A stretch of DNA of 27,054 bases, from positions 1 to 27,054 of the IMG/VR virus record IMGVR_UViG_3300015198_000007; one strand, 5' to 3'. Positions 14,724 through 23,440 of this stretch are shown here, one piece after another (position 1 is the first letter of the stretch; each line of letters opens with the position of its first letter). Made by a program: the position numbers and the translations under genes. The notes beneath the pieces are model-generated. The model made no database searches. It saw nothing but the letters and a program-made list of their open reading frames with translations, and was not told where the DNA came from. The stretch comes from a virus.

Positions 14724-14762
14724 GGCCGCTCGCGCGTGGCCTTGCGGTGCGCGCGAGCGGCC
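14724..14762 (-). terminator. 13-bp perfect hairpin just after the capsid gene
   Basis: GGCCGCTCGCGCG at 14724-14736 is the exact inverse of CGCGCGAGCGGCC at 14750-14762, with a 13-base loop. It starts six bases past the capsid stop. There is no U-run on the minus strand, so it is more likely to protect the 3' end of the capsid message or slow polymerase than to act as a complete intrinsic terminator. Confidence 0.6.
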
Positions 14763-14768
14763 GAGGGA

Positions 14769-16148
14769 TTACCGCTGGGCGAGCGCGACGTATGCCGACA
14801 TCGGCAGCGTCGACTTCGCGCGGGCGAGCGGCTTGCTCCACCAGGGCTGCCCACCGACGCGCAGGATGAACCTGAACGCCGTCTGGTCCTGGTCGAAGTA
14901 GAGGTGCATCGACACATCAGTCCGCACGCCTCCGCTCTTGATGACCGAGAGGTACTGCGTCGGGTCGACCAGGATGATGTCGCCGGGAGTCCCGAGGCCC
15001 TGTGCCGCCTCGCTGTAGACCACCGGCCGGCCCATCAGCGAGTCATACTGCGACGACGAGAGGCCACCAGCGGGCAGGAACGCGGGGAACGCCGCCTGGG
15101 TGCCGGGGACCACCATCGAGTAAAGCTGCGGCTCGGCGTCCTGGTTGATGATCCAGATCGCGTTGCGCCGGTTCCGCTGCGGCATGCGCGACCACATCTT
15201 GGTCACGTTGTTGAAGACGATGGTGCCCGCGACCTGGCCGCCTTCCGCTGCTTGGGTAACGAGCGCGTTCGACTTGAGGATGCCGAGCGGCTTGCCCACG
15301 CCGTCGCCATTGATGATCGCGTCGTTGATGCGGTAGTCGAGCTTCTGGGGGACCTTGGTGCGCAGGTACGCCTCGAGCGACGAGGCGTCGGCGAGCAGTT
15401 CGTCGGTCACCGGCACCAGCGCCGCCAGCTTCTCGGCGCGGATGGTGGTGTTCTGCAGAGCGATCTTGCTCTGGTTGATCTGCGCGCCCTCGGCCATCCA
15501 GTAGCCCTGGGTGCCGCCGGTCAGGTTCCACGGCTCGTTCTCGTCGACCGGGAGGGTGATCGAGTTGCTCGAGGTCTGCTGCTGGTCGGTGCGCCCGAGC
15601 AGCGAGTCCTCCATCGCCATCTTCTCGAGGATCGTGGTCTTGAAGTCGGGCGGCACCGCATAGCCGCCGTCCGCGCCCACGGCCTCCTGACCGAAGGTGC
15701 TGGCCGCGTTGAGGATCTCGAGACGCTGGTCGGCGCGCCGGCCGACGCTGGCCGCGTGCACCTTGCCGGCGTACTCGCCGAAGGAGCGGAAGCCGCCCGA
15801 GCCCCTGTAAGCCGCGGTGACGTCGCCGCCCTCGTAGACCACCTTGCGCTCGGTGGTCTGGTTGGTGGCGCCGCGCCGCGCGGGCGGGGTCATGTCCTCG
15901 GTGTCGTTCGGCGAGGTCAAGCGCCGGCCGGGGGCGTCCAGCTTGGCCTCCATCGCCTGGATGTCCTGGCGACGCGCGATCTCCTTCTCTTTGTCCGCGA
16001 AGCTGGCCTTGTAGGCCTCGAACCGCTCGGCCTCCTCGGGGCTCAGGTCGCGGTCGTCGGTGTCCGCCGCCTCCTGCAAGGCCTTCATCTCGGCGTGCAC
16101 GGACGCCAGGGTTTCGTTGAGTTCGTCGATCGTGATCTTCTTCTTCAC
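14769..16148 (-). CDS. Major capsid protein, HK97 fold
   Basis: This 459-residue protein starts at GTG 16148 with GAGGAG eight bases upstream; an in-frame extension to 16190 has no such site. Residues 1-75 are a charged coiled coil (VHAEMKALQEAADT, EEAERFEAYKAS, KEKEIARRQ), the delta domain that acts as built-in scaffold. After a linker the mature part begins near residue 115 and shows typical gp5 stretches: GADGGYAVPPDFKTTILEKM, NSITLPVDENE, NDAIINGDGVGKPLGIL, and GRPVVYSEAAQGLGTPGDII. No cysteine was seen. The delta domain is expected to be removed by the protease encoded just upstream. The downstream hairpin fits high expression. Confidence 0.95.
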   Translation of the reverse strand: MKKKITIDELNETLASVHAEMKALQEAADTDDRDLSPEEAERFEAYKASFADKEKEIARRQDIQAMEAKLDAPGRRLTSPNDTEDMTPPARRGATNQTTERKVVYEGGDVTAAYRGSGGFRSFGEYAGKVHAASVGRRADQRLEILNAASTFGQEAVGADGGYAVPPDFKTTILEKMAMEDSLLGRTDQQQTSSNSITLPVDENEPWNLTGGTQGYWMAEGAQINQSKIALQNTTIRAEKLAALVPVTDELLADASSLEAYLRTKVPQKLDYRINDAIINGDGVGKPLGILKSNALVTQAAEGGQVAGTIVFNNVTKMWSRMPQRNRRNAIWIINQDAEPQLYSMVVPGTQAAFPAFLPAGGLSSSQYDSLMGRPVVYSEAAQGLGTPGDIILVDPTQYLSVIKSGGVRTDVSMHLYFDQDQTAFRFILRVGGQPWWSKPLARAKSTLPMSAYVALAQR

Positions 16149-16295
16149 GGGATAGCTCCTCGGGCGCGGGGGCCCAATGCGGCGTGCCAATGACTGGCGC
16201 CGGTGGTTCGTTGTCTGGTGGAAAGGTCGGGGAGGTGCTTTTCGAGCGGACTGGCCGCCTCTGCTGCCCGGGCTGGCCCGGTCCTGCGGAATCGT

Positions 16296-17192
16296 TTACT
16301 TGCGGGGAACAGCGCCCGGCTTGGGCGCGATCTTCTTGGCCTGCTCGGCGAGCAGCGCGGCGTTGGCGGCCGCCTTTGCGGCGCGGTCACGCTCGTCCTG
16401 GATGATCCGGGCGGCGGATGCGGCAAGCGACATCCCCTGGCCCATGCGGGCGTCGCTCATGCTCTCCATGTCGTCGCCCAGGGAAGCGCTTGCGGCGGGA
16501 GCCATCTCCTGCTCGCGTGCAATCTCATCGGCAAAGCCGAATGCCTTGCACTCGTCGGCAGTCATCCAAGAGCCCTGCCCGTCTGCGCCGGCGGCCATCA
16601 TTGAGAGGCACTCGGCCGGGGTCTTCCCGGTCTTGGCCGAGTAGATGTCGGCGATCGTTCCGTCGAGCTTGCTCAGGAGGTCGCGCATCGCTTCCATGTC
16701 CGATGCGTTCCCGGACCTGCCCGCCCATGCGCGATGGCTCATCCACTCGGACGCGGGCGCGGCCACGACTTTCGAGCAGCCGAGAGCCACGATGGTTGCA
16801 GCTGACGCGCAAAGGCCGTCGTTGAACGCCGTGGCGGACATGCCGCACCTCTTCAGCGCCTCGAACATCGCCAAGCCATCGAGCAGATCGCCGCCCTCGG
16901 AGTGAAAGCGCACATCAAGGGCTGTGCAACCCGCCCTCTTGGCAGCTTCGATCGCGCCGACGAAGTCCTTTGCCGAGCAGCCCTCGCCCGTCCACATGTT
17001 GAGCCCGATCGGCTCGTAGACGTAGACGGTCGCGGTCGTCGGCGACTTGGATGCGCTGTAAATCCCGTCCGCGCCGGCGCCCCAGATCACGCGCCGTTGG
17101 AGCACGTCTGCCGGAATCGTCGCGCGGTGGGCCAAGCGCCCCTCGGCGGCCTTCGCGCGGGCGTGCACCATGAACTTGGGAAGTTTCATCAT
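16296..17192 (-). CDS. ClpP-like (S14) prohead protease
   Basis: This 298-residue protein starts at ATG 17192, overlapping the portal stop (ATGA), with AGGGGG upstream. It has the ClpP fold order: VRFHSEGGDLLDGLAMFEAL at 94-113, the nucleophile at Ser130 in LCASAATIVALGCSK, His153 in EWMSHRAWAGRSG, and probable Asp177 in LSKLDGTIADIY, then a KTGKTPAE helix. These are the three catalytic residues of phage ClpP-type head maturation proteases. It should cut the delta domain of the capsid protein and itself. The last 70 residues are Ala-rich and charged. An alternative start is the second ATG at 17189. Confidence 0.92.
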   Translation of the reverse strand: MMKLPKFMVHARAKAAEGRLAHRATIPADVLQRRVIWGAGADGIYSASKSPTTATVYVYEPIGLNMWTGEGCSAKDFVGAIEAAKRAGCTALDVRFHSEGGDLLDGLAMFEALKRCGMSATAFNDGLCASAATIVALGCSKVVAAPASEWMSHRAWAGRSGNASDMEAMRDLLSKLDGTIADIYSAKTGKTPAECLSMMAAGADGQGSWMTADECKAFGFADEIAREQEMAPAASASLGDDMESMSDARMGQGMSLAASAARIIQDERDRAAKAAANAALLAEQAKKIAPKPGAVPRK

Positions 17193-18847
17193 GCTGCCCC
17201 CTGCGTGACTGTGAAGGTTGCGACCAGACGCTCTGCCGCCTCGTGCGGGTCCGTGCCGTTGTCGATTGAATCGGCCGCAGCGAGCAGCCCCACATCGCGC
17301 GCCGCAGCGTCCGTGCCCGGCAGCGCTCGGATCGAAAGCTCAATCGCTGCGTGACATTCCTCGAGCAGCCACGGTCGCAGGCGCTGGCGCTCTTCAGCCA
17401 GGTTGACCGCGACCTTCGCCGCGGAGAGGTTGTGCCGCTCGAGGTCCGCCGCGCGCGCAGTGAGCCGCTTGGCGTAGCGCTCGAGCGCCGAGCCAAAGAC
17501 CATCTCCATCGAGTCCTTGACCAGCGTTGCGCGGTCGCCGAACCCCGGAGTGCCCGAGCCGTCGTCTGGCTGCGCCGCCTCGTTGGGAGGACTCGCAGCA
17601 CCGCCCCCGTCCGAACCCGTCCCGGGCGCGGACGTCTTTGGCACGATCAGGTTGTCATAGGTCGTCATGTTCATGGGGACGATCCGCACGTCGCCGAACC
17701 TCCCGGGGAGCCGATTCTTGCCCTCCATCGCGAGGATGTCGTTGGCCGAATAGACGCCGATGTTCCGGCCGATCGAGTAGGCCTCGAAGCGGCTTTTTGC
17801 GTCGCCGTGGGTCAGCCAGCCCATATCGATCTGGGTCATCTTCCGCGGACCGCGCGCGGGGATCAGCTTGTAGTCGCCCTCCTGCTCCACGCGCTTTGCC
17901 CAGGGCGTGAGCGAGTCGCGCACGAACTCGATGCCGAGGTGCTCGATGTTGGAGAACGTCGCTCGCGCCAGGTGCTGCACCTTGTGCGGAGGCACGCCAT
18001 AGAAGCGGCAAATCTCCTCGATCTGGAAAGTGCGACTGTTCGTGAGCTGCGCCTTGTCTGCCTCGACATTGGAGGGCAACCACTCCATGCCGTCCTCGAG
18101 GATCGCGGGCCGGTTGGCCTTGAAGGGGCCCTTGAACTTGTCCTCCCAGTCGTCTTTCAGCTTCTTGTGCGCGTCCGTTGAGAGCTTCTTGGGATACTTG
18201 AGGATCCCGCCCATGTTCGTGTTGTTGCCAAAGTAGGTCGACGCGAACCGCTCTTGCGCCGCCGCGAGGCTCATCGCCTTCGCCGCTCGGGCAACGAAAT
18301 TGTCTCCCATCAGGCCGGTGATACCGGGGCCATGAAGGTGGAAGACCTGCTCGGCCTCGAGGCGCATCATCCCGCCGTCCATCTGCCGATGCTCGTAGTA
18401 GAGCACCCCGGTCTGCTTGTCGCGCCGAGGAAGCGTCCGGTCCGGGAGCAGCGGCCACAACGCTGACGGCTGGCCGCGGGCGTTCTTGACGATCTCCGCG
18501 TAGCCGTTGCCCCACGTCGTCGCGTTCATCATCAGCGATTCACGGAACGCGACAGCCGTCATCTCGGGGTTTGGCCGGACGTTGAGGAGGTAGTCGAGCG
18601 GGTCGTCGGGGAGGATCTCGCGGTTCGCGCCATCGAAGAGGGTCACATTCCATCGGCAGCTCGAGATCGCCGTCGTGATAGCCATGACGCAGGCCCAGAC
18701 CACGGAGATTTGCAGCGCCGTCTCCGGCGTGACGACGATCCCGCTCGGTTGATCCGTGCTGACCCACTGGAATAGACGGATCGGGTCGTCGCGGCGGATC
18801 TCGTTCCGCGCGCGGAACGGCCCGGTGAGCCTGTCCCAGATGCCCAT
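17189..18847 (-). CDS. Portal protein, HK97 family
   Basis: This 552-residue protein starts at ATG 18847 with GGAG nine bases upstream. It shows the HK97-type portal pattern: ALQISVVWACVMAITTAISS at 44-63, FRESLMMNATTWGNGYAEIV at 101-120, LYYEH and VFHLHGPGITGLMGDN, then FQIEEICRFYGVPPHKVQHL near 275-295, and SIGRNIGVYSANDILAMEG in the clip region. The order terminase, portal, protease, capsid is standard. Residues beyond about 415 form a low-complexity Gly/Pro/Ser stretch, then a helical C-terminal part (ERYAKRLTARAADLERHNLS) longer than in compact portals. The dodecameric ring is known for the family. Confidence 0.95.
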   Translation of the reverse strand: MGIWDRLTGPFRARNEIRRDDPIRLFQWVSTDQPSGIVVTPETALQISVVWACVMAITTAISSCRWNVTLFDGANREILPDDPLDYLLNVRPNPEMTAVAFRESLMMNATTWGNGYAEIVKNARGQPSALWPLLPDRTLPRRDKQTGVLYYEHRQMDGGMMRLEAEQVFHLHGPGITGLMGDNFVARAAKAMSLAAAQERFASTYFGNNTNMGGILKYPKKLSTDAHKKLKDDWEDKFKGPFKANRPAILEDGMEWLPSNVEADKAQLTNSRTFQIEEICRFYGVPPHKVQHLARATFSNIEHLGIEFVRDSLTPWAKRVEQEGDYKLIPARGPRKMTQIDMGWLTHGDAKSRFEAYSIGRNIGVYSANDILAMEGKNRLPGRFGDVRIVPMNMTTYDNLIVPKTSAPGTGSDGGGAASPPNEAAQPDDGSGTPGFGDRATLVKDSMEMVFGSALERYAKRLTARAADLERHNLSAAKVAVNLAEERQRLRPWLLEECHAAIELSIRALPGTDAAARDVGLLAAADSIDNGTDPHEAAERLVATFTVTQGAA

Positions 18848-18983
18848 GCGATTGACTCCGTTTTGTCAGATCAAGAATGCGCGTCAGGACGTGCGCCGTG
18901 CGTGCTGGGACGTGCTTCCGGCGCGCCCGCACGCGCAGCCAAGGCGTCGACTGGTGCAACCCTCATGCGTCCACGAGCAGCCG

Positions 18984-19727
18984 CTAGTTCACCGGCGTTA
19001 GCAGCAGGCTCGCCCGGTAGATCGAGGAGCCTGTTGCCGCGCCAATCGTGTTGACGCTCACCGACGTTGCAGACGGAACTACCAGGCGCCTGAACGTCAC
19101 CGGGTTGGGCGCGATGTTCGCCGCGGCCGAGACGATTAGGGTCGTCACCACCGACCCGCCGATCTTGACCTGCATGTTGTCGATGTCGGCCGAGGTCAGC
19201 GTGCCGGCCACGTTGGCCATGACCGTGATCTCGTAAGTGCCTGCACCGGGAGTTAGTGTGGCGATCACCGCTCCAGCCCCAGCGCTGCTCACCGACCCGA
19301 ATGCCGCCGTGGTCGAAAGGCCCTGTACCGGAGCACCCGGGGCCGCTGCGGCCGGCGTCACGGTCGGGTTGACCACAATGGTCACGTTCGCCAGGCCGCT
19401 CGTGTAGGAGGTCAGGGTCACGCACAGGAACTGCGCTCCGCCCGAGAGGATGGTCCACTGCCCGTTGGCGCTGGTGGAGCTCGCCGGCCCGGCTGTCCCG
19501 CCGATGGGCCACCCCGGAGCGGGGATGAAGGTGCTCGACGTCGCGGTCGAGAAGGCGATGCTTGCGACGTAGGTACCAGCCACTTCCACGGTCGCGCTCG
19601 GGCCGTTGGTCAACGACACCACGATCGAGCCCGGGGCGTTGCAGGCGGCCACCACGTTGAGGGGCGTCGAGGCGATGGCCGGCGCGGCCCCAAGCAGAAG
19701 CGCCAGCAGAAGCAGTGTTTTTCGCAT
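18984..19727 (-). CDS. Exported Ig-like protein between terminase and portal genes
   Basis: This 247-residue protein starts at ATG 19727, five bases after the preceding stop. The longer reading to 19868 is a shadow. Residues 1-19 (MRKTLLLLALLLGAAPAIA) are a textbook Sec signal peptide with an Ala-Ile-Ala cleavage site. Two strand-rich domains follow. Residues 25-120 (SATVEVAGTYVASIAFSTAT, GQWTILSGGAQFLCVTLTSY) resemble virion surface Ig-like domains. Residues 150-247 (VIATLTPGAGTYEITVMANV, SIYRASLLLTPVN) resemble another common phage capsid-associated domain. It has two cysteines. A signal peptide here is unexpected, because virion proteins assemble in the cytoplasm. It could act at the host surface or in the periplasm. 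Confidence 0.7.
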   Translation of the reverse strand: MRKTLLLLALLLGAAPAIASTPLNVVAACNAPGSIVVSLTNGPSATVEVAGTYVASIAFSTATSSTFIPAPGWPIGGTAGPASSTSANGQWTILSGGAQFLCVTLTSYTSGLANVTIVVNPTVTPAAAAPGAPVQGLSTTAAFGSVSSAGAGAVIATLTPGAGTYEITVMANVAGTLTSADIDNMQVKIGGSVVTTLIVSAAANIAPNPVTFRRLVVPSATSVSVNTIGAATGSSIYRASLLLTPVN

Positions 19728-19731
19728 GGAA

Positions 19732-20031
19732 TCAGCCGACCACTGCGCCGGTTGCGTCCAGCCAGGCGCTGTTCGCGACGTTGCGCCAGATCGGCTTGTT
19801 GAGGGTCGTCTCGAAGAAGCTGAAGCCCGGCACCACCGGCACCCCGACCAAGGAGGCCATCGTCCCAATCAGCACGTCGTCTGGCGCGAGCAGGTAGCCC
19901 TGGAGCAGGAGGCCGATCGCGTATTTCGCGTCGACGGAATAGGACCCGTCGGGGCCGATCTGCAGGTTCGCCCCGTCGAGGTTCAGGTACGGGGGGGAGT
20001 TGGCTGGCGGCAGCATTCGAATCGTGGACAT
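19732..20031 (-). CDS. Small phage structural-type protein
   Basis: This 99-residue protein starts at ATG 20031, 23 bases after the large terminase stop. It opens with STIRMLPPANSPP, then a short strand region (IGPDGSYSVDAKYAIGLLLQ), and ends with FFETTLNKPIWRNVANSAWL followed by DATGAVVG. That FDTTLxKPxWW-type ending is widespread in small phage proteins and in tips of fibres, where it forms a beta-hairpin. No signal peptide, cysteine or enzyme motif was seen. The gene is compact and well conserved in look, so it is real; its role in the particle is unknown. Confidence 0.7.
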   Translation of the reverse strand: MSTIRMLPPANSPPYLNLDGANLQIGPDGSYSVDAKYAIGLLLQGYLLAPDDVLIGTMASLVGVPVVPGFSFFETTLNKPIWRNVANSAWLDATGAVVG

Positions 20032-20054
20032 AGTTGTGATCGCCTTTTGGTGAA

Positions 20055-21731
20055 TCAGAGCGTGAGGAGTCCGCGCTCCCCTGTGTAGATTGCCTCATCC
20101 GGCATAGCCATCGAGCGCGACAGAGCCATGATCGATGCCACCACGCCGTCGATCTTGTCCTTTGCCTTTTCCTTGTCCGGCTTGATATTGCCCGCCGGAT
20201 CTTTCCTTATCACAGCGTTACCGATCATCCAGGCCATCACGGGGTTCCCGCCGTGGCGGACTTTTCCCTCAACGATCTTGCTCTCGAACTCTTTTGACGG
20301 CTCGCTCAGGGATTGGAACCCCTGGCGCATCTCCACCATCGTAAAGCCGTCGTCTTCGCCAAGGTCGGTGGCGATCGATTGAGCGTTCCAGTTGTCGTAG
20401 GCGATCTCATTCAGCGCGGTGTAAGTCTCGCGCAGCTTCTTGATATCGGCGCGGATGAACTTGTAGTCGATCACGCTGCCAGGCGTCGATGTGATCCAGC
20501 CGGCCGCCGCCCACTGCTCGTAGTGCTTGCGGCCCTTCGCGGCCTGCGCGCGGATCGTGTCCTCGGGCAACCAGAATCGGCAGAGCAGATCGACAGATCC
20601 GTCGTCGGCCGGGAACACCATCACGAAGGCGGCCAGGTCGAGGCGGCTTGCGAGGTCCAGCCCGCCGACGCACAGGCGGCCCACCAGCGCAAGTTCGCGC
20701 GCTTCGCGCACCGCCAGCGGGTCGTCCACCGGGTCGCACTCCTTCCATCTCTCGACCGATAGCCACCTCGTCACCTGCTGCACCCAGCGGTTGCAGTGGT
20801 AGCGAAGGAAGTCGTTTGTCTTGTCCGAGCTCCGGCGCGCCGTGACCGCTTCGTCCGCGAGGAAGCTTGCCTTGACGCTCACGCCCAGGTTCGGGTTTGC
20901 CTTCGCCCATGTTTCTGGATCGAAGGGATCGTCGCCGTCGTCGATCGCTGCGATGTATGCGAACTGGCGGTCGTCCTCGAACGCGCCGTCGAGAACCTGC
21001 GTCGCATATTCGTGGTGCTGCCAGCCGACCCCGTTGGGATCATAGACGCCCGCCGTCGTGATCTCCAGGGTAAGCGGCTGTCGCCGCGCGCCGACCGCGG
21101 TGTCGAGCACCGCGCAGAGATCGTGATCGGTCCACTCGTGCACCTCGTCCCGAAAGTCCCCGTGCGGGTTGAGTCCGTCCTGTGTCTCCGCGTCCGAACT
21201 GAGCGGGAGCATCTTCGCGCCCAGCCTGTCGCAGAAGATCGTCCCGCCAGCGCTCTTGTGGATCTTGAGGAAGCGCTTGAGGTCGGGCGATGCGCGCACC
21301 ATCTTCGCGGCACCGTCCCACAGGATCTTGGCTTGCTCCTTCTTGGTCGCCGTCGAGTAAATCTGCGCGCCCGCCTCGTTGTCGGCGACGAGCATGTAAA
21401 GCGCGAGCCCGCTGCCGAGGATCGTCTTGCCGTTTTTCCTCGGTATTTCGATCCATGCCTTACGAAACCTGCGCGTGCCGTCTTGACGGAGCCACCCGAA
21501 CAAAGGCCGCACCACGTCGTTGCGCTGCCAGTCGCCCAGCATCAGCGGCAGCCCGGCCCACTCGCCCTCATGGTGCCGGCAGAATTGCGCGAGGAATTGC
21601 ACCGGACGATCAGCGGCCTGCTCGTCGAATCGAAACCCTTTCGGGTGACCACTCTTGCGCAGAAATAGAGCCATGTCGCGCTCATGCCGCTCGATCGCTA
21701 GCTGCTCATACTTCCCGCGCGCCCGACTCAA
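20055..21731 (-). CDS. terL: Terminase large subunit, HK97/Terminase_1 type
   Basis: This 558-residue protein starts at TTG 21731, sharing bases with the small subunit TGA (TTGA), with GAGGGCGG upstream; the first ATG would be residue 20. IPRKNGKT at 96-103 is the deviant Walker A of this family. GDFRDEVHEW at 191-200 holds the Walker B acid (Asp195) and catalytic Glu196, though the strand before it is less hydrophobic than usual. The nuclease half starts near 352 with GGLDLASRLDLAAF and continues to KDKIDGVVASIMALSRS near the end. The enzyme powers DNA entry through the portal and cuts the concatemer. Its neighbours, small subunit and portal, agree. Confidence 0.96.
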   Translation of the reverse strand: MSRARGKYEQLAIERHERDMALFLRKSGHPKGFRFDEQAADRPVQFLAQFCRHHEGEWAGLPLMLGDWQRNDVVRPLFGWLRQDGTRRFRKAWIEIPRKNGKTILGSGLALYMLVADNEAGAQIYSTATKKEQAKILWDGAAKMVRASPDLKRFLKIHKSAGGTIFCDRLGAKMLPLSSDAETQDGLNPHGDFRDEVHEWTDHDLCAVLDTAVGARRQPLTLEITTAGVYDPNGVGWQHHEYATQVLDGAFEDDRQFAYIAAIDDGDDPFDPETWAKANPNLGVSVKASFLADEAVTARRSSDKTNDFLRYHCNRWVQQVTRWLSVERWKECDPVDDPLAVREARELALVGRLCVGGLDLASRLDLAAFVMVFPADDGSVDLLCRFWLPEDTIRAQAAKGRKHYEQWAAAGWITSTPGSVIDYKFIRADIKKLRETYTALNEIAYDNWNAQSIATDLGEDDGFTMVEMRQGFQSLSEPSKEFESKIVEGKVRHGGNPVMAWMIGNAVIRKDPAGNIKPDKEKAKDKIDGVVASIMALSRSMAMPDEAIYTGERGLLTL

Positions 21732-22225
21732 TTTTTGCCGCCCTCGATGACGCGAGGTCTTCCAAAGAGGAAACTCTCGGCGCTGTCCTTGTCCTCCTCG
21801 CCATCCTTGTCGGGCGGTCGCACCCTTGATCGCGCGGCGTAGTGCAAACCCAAAGCCCCCGCGACCTCATGCACGACCTGCCACAACTTCCGGGCCTCGC
21901 CTGCGGCCGGATTGATGCGCAGCCCGAACGACGTCCTGAGCATCGGCGCGCGGGCCGCCAGGTGATCCAGGTGCACCGCGCGCGCGTGCATTCTGACGTA
22001 ACTCTCCAGCGTCCCGCCGTCCACGTCGCTGAGCACGCCGGCCATCAGCAATCGCGGCAATAGATGAGTCCAGAGCTTCAATGCCGCGCTCGGCAGGTCG
22101 TCAGGCGTCGGCGGCGCGCCTGGGGCCAGTTCAAACACCCTGCCCGCGGAGCTGCGCCCCGCTCGAAAGGTGCCCTGCTGCTTCTTCAGCGAGTCCGGCT
22201 TCGCAGGTGGTCCGCGCTTGCCCAT
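21728..22225 (-). CDS. terS: Terminase small subunit, P27 family
   Basis: This 165-residue protein starts at ATG 22225 with a perfect GGAGG five bases upstream; an in-frame extension to 22291 lacks a site. The opening (MGKRGPPAKPDSLKKQQGTF) is characteristic of P27-type small terminases. A helical core follows (LPSAALKLWTHLLPRLLMAG, LESYVRMHARAVHLDHLAAR), and the segment INPAAGEARKLWQVVHEVAG matches the family's conserved C-terminal helix. It recognises the packaging site and loads the large subunit. The divergent DUF932 gene begins 144 bases away. Confidence 0.92.
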   Translation of the reverse strand: MGKRGPPAKPDSLKKQQGTFRAGRSSAGRVFELAPGAPPTPDDLPSAALKLWTHLLPRLLMAGVLSDVDGGTLESYVRMHARAVHLDHLAARAPMLRTSFGLRINPAAGEARKLWQVVHEVAGALGLHYAARSRVRPPDKDGEEDKDSAESFLFGRPRVIEGGKN

Positions 22226-22296
22226 GAAACCTCCGCGAAGGAACACGCATGTTTTCGCGCAGTTAGCCGCTTTGTACAGGGATCGCCGCAAAGAGC

Positions 22297-22325
22297 TTGA
22301 CGTTTCGCAGCGCTCCGATTATCTT
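22297..22325 (+). promoter_or_regulatory. Promoter with palindromic spacer ahead of the DUF932 gene
   Basis: TTGACG (22297-22302) and TATCTT (22320-22325) are spaced by 17 bases, a good sigma70 fit. The spacer holds CGCAGCGCTCCG at 22306-22317, which matches its own inverse at 10 of 12 positions and looks like an operator. The start would lie near 22332, leaving a leader with GGAG at 22358-22361 before the ATG. A near copy lies at 24249-24277. Confidence 0.75.
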
Positions 22326-22369
22326 GTGCTCCGTAACAACGCCACCCCAACCGAACCGGAGAAACCAAA

Positions 22370-23440
22370 ATGGCACACGAAGCGAAGATGATCTTCGATA
22401 TGAATAGCGGCGAATACGTCTTTCAGAACGACGCCACCCCGGAAGAGATCGTCAAGGCCGGGGCGCGCACCGGATCGTGGGGCGATTCCACCTTTCACAA
22501 CTTGACCGACGGCGCCCGCGCCTCCGGCAATGTGCATAGCGCCCATTCGTTGCTGAAGGCCGCCGACCTGGACTGGGATCCGAGGTTCGCCCCGCTCAGC
22601 GTGGGGGGAATCAACGTGCCCGCCGATGTGGGCCGCGCGGTTGTGCGCAGCGACAACGGCGAGACGATCGGTGTCGTTGGCTCCCGCTACACCCTCATTC
22701 CTCACCGCAAGCTGGCCGACCTGGCCGACGCGATCTGCGGCACGGGCACCGCACTCCACTACGGAAACGCCGGACACAAGAAGCACGGTGCGCGCCCCTT
22801 CATCCAGCTGAAAAGCGCCCCCCGCACCATCGGCAAGGACGTCCGCGGGAGCGACGTCGACGTCGCCGACGTCATCACCCTGATGACCGGCCACGACGGC
22901 ACGCTGCAGGCGCTCGCCTGCTACGGCGCGAACATCATCGTCTGCGACAACACCTATGCTCACGCGCTGTCCTGCGCGTCGTCGCGCGGCGTTTCGATCC
23001 GTCACACGTCCGTCGGCATGAAAACGATCGACGAGGCGATCCGTATCGCTACCGCGACACGCGAACTCGGCGCGTCCTTCGATGCTGCCGCGCTCAAACT
23101 CCTGTGCGCCCGCTTCGAGGACCGCTCGATGGAGCAACTGGCGAACGTGCTCATCCCGGGCGAAGGGACGCGCGCTGACGCCGCCCGCGAAAAGCTGATG
23201 ACCGCCTGGACGTCCTCGCCCGGTGCCGCGCCGGGAACCATGTGGGGCGCCGCGCAGGCAGTGACGCACTACACGACGCACTCGATCGGCGCCCACGCCG
23301 AAACGGATCGCTCCTTCAACCTCGCGACCGGCGAAGGCCGCGGCTCGGACATGCAGGCGACCGCGTGGTGGCACCTGACCACCGAGGAAGGCAGCGAGGC
23401 GCTCAAGCAGGTGCAGGTCCGCCGGGCGATCAGCGCCTAG
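22370..23440 (+). CDS. DUF932 phage/plasmid-like protein
   Basis: This 356-residue protein starts at ATG 22370 with GGAG eight bases upstream. The sequence fits the DUF932 / TIGR03299 phage-plasmid family throughout: MAHEAKMIFDMNSGEYVFQN at the start, GVVGSRYTLIPHRKLADLAD at 101-120, TLQALACYGANIIVCDNTYA in the middle, and a C-terminal TTHSIGAHAETDRSFNLATG then WWHLTTEEGS. Length is normal for the family. The biochemical role of DUF932 is not known; it is common on phages and plasmids in early or accessory regions. It has its own promoter and runs opposite to the late operon. Confidence 0.9.
   Translation: MAHEAKMIFDMNSGEYVFQNDATPEEIVKAGARTGSWGDSTFHNLTDGARASGNVHSAHSLLKAADLDWDPRFAPLSVGGINVPADVGRAVVRSDNGETIGVVGSRYTLIPHRKLADLADAICGTGTALHYGNAGHKKHGARPFIQLKSAPRTIGKDVRGSDVDVADVITLMTGHDGTLQALACYGANIIVCDNTYAHALSCASSRGVSIRHTSVGMKTIDEAIRIATATRELGASFDAAALKLLCARFEDRSMEQLANVLIPGEGTRADAAREKLMTAWTSSPGAAPGTMWGAAQAVTHYTTHSIGAHAETDRSFNLATGEGRGSDMQATAWWHLTTEEGSEALKQVQVRRAISA

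Noticed and set aside
14736-16193. Plus-strand open frame of 485 codons
   Set aside because: It is the antisense shadow of the major capsid gene, with Arg/Leu/Asp-rich composition and no ribosome site.
22226-22296. Late promoter for the terminase operon on the minus strand
   Set aside because: Candidate boxes have poor sequence or spacing (for example 20 bases between TTGCGG and TAACTG), so no promoter can be supported.
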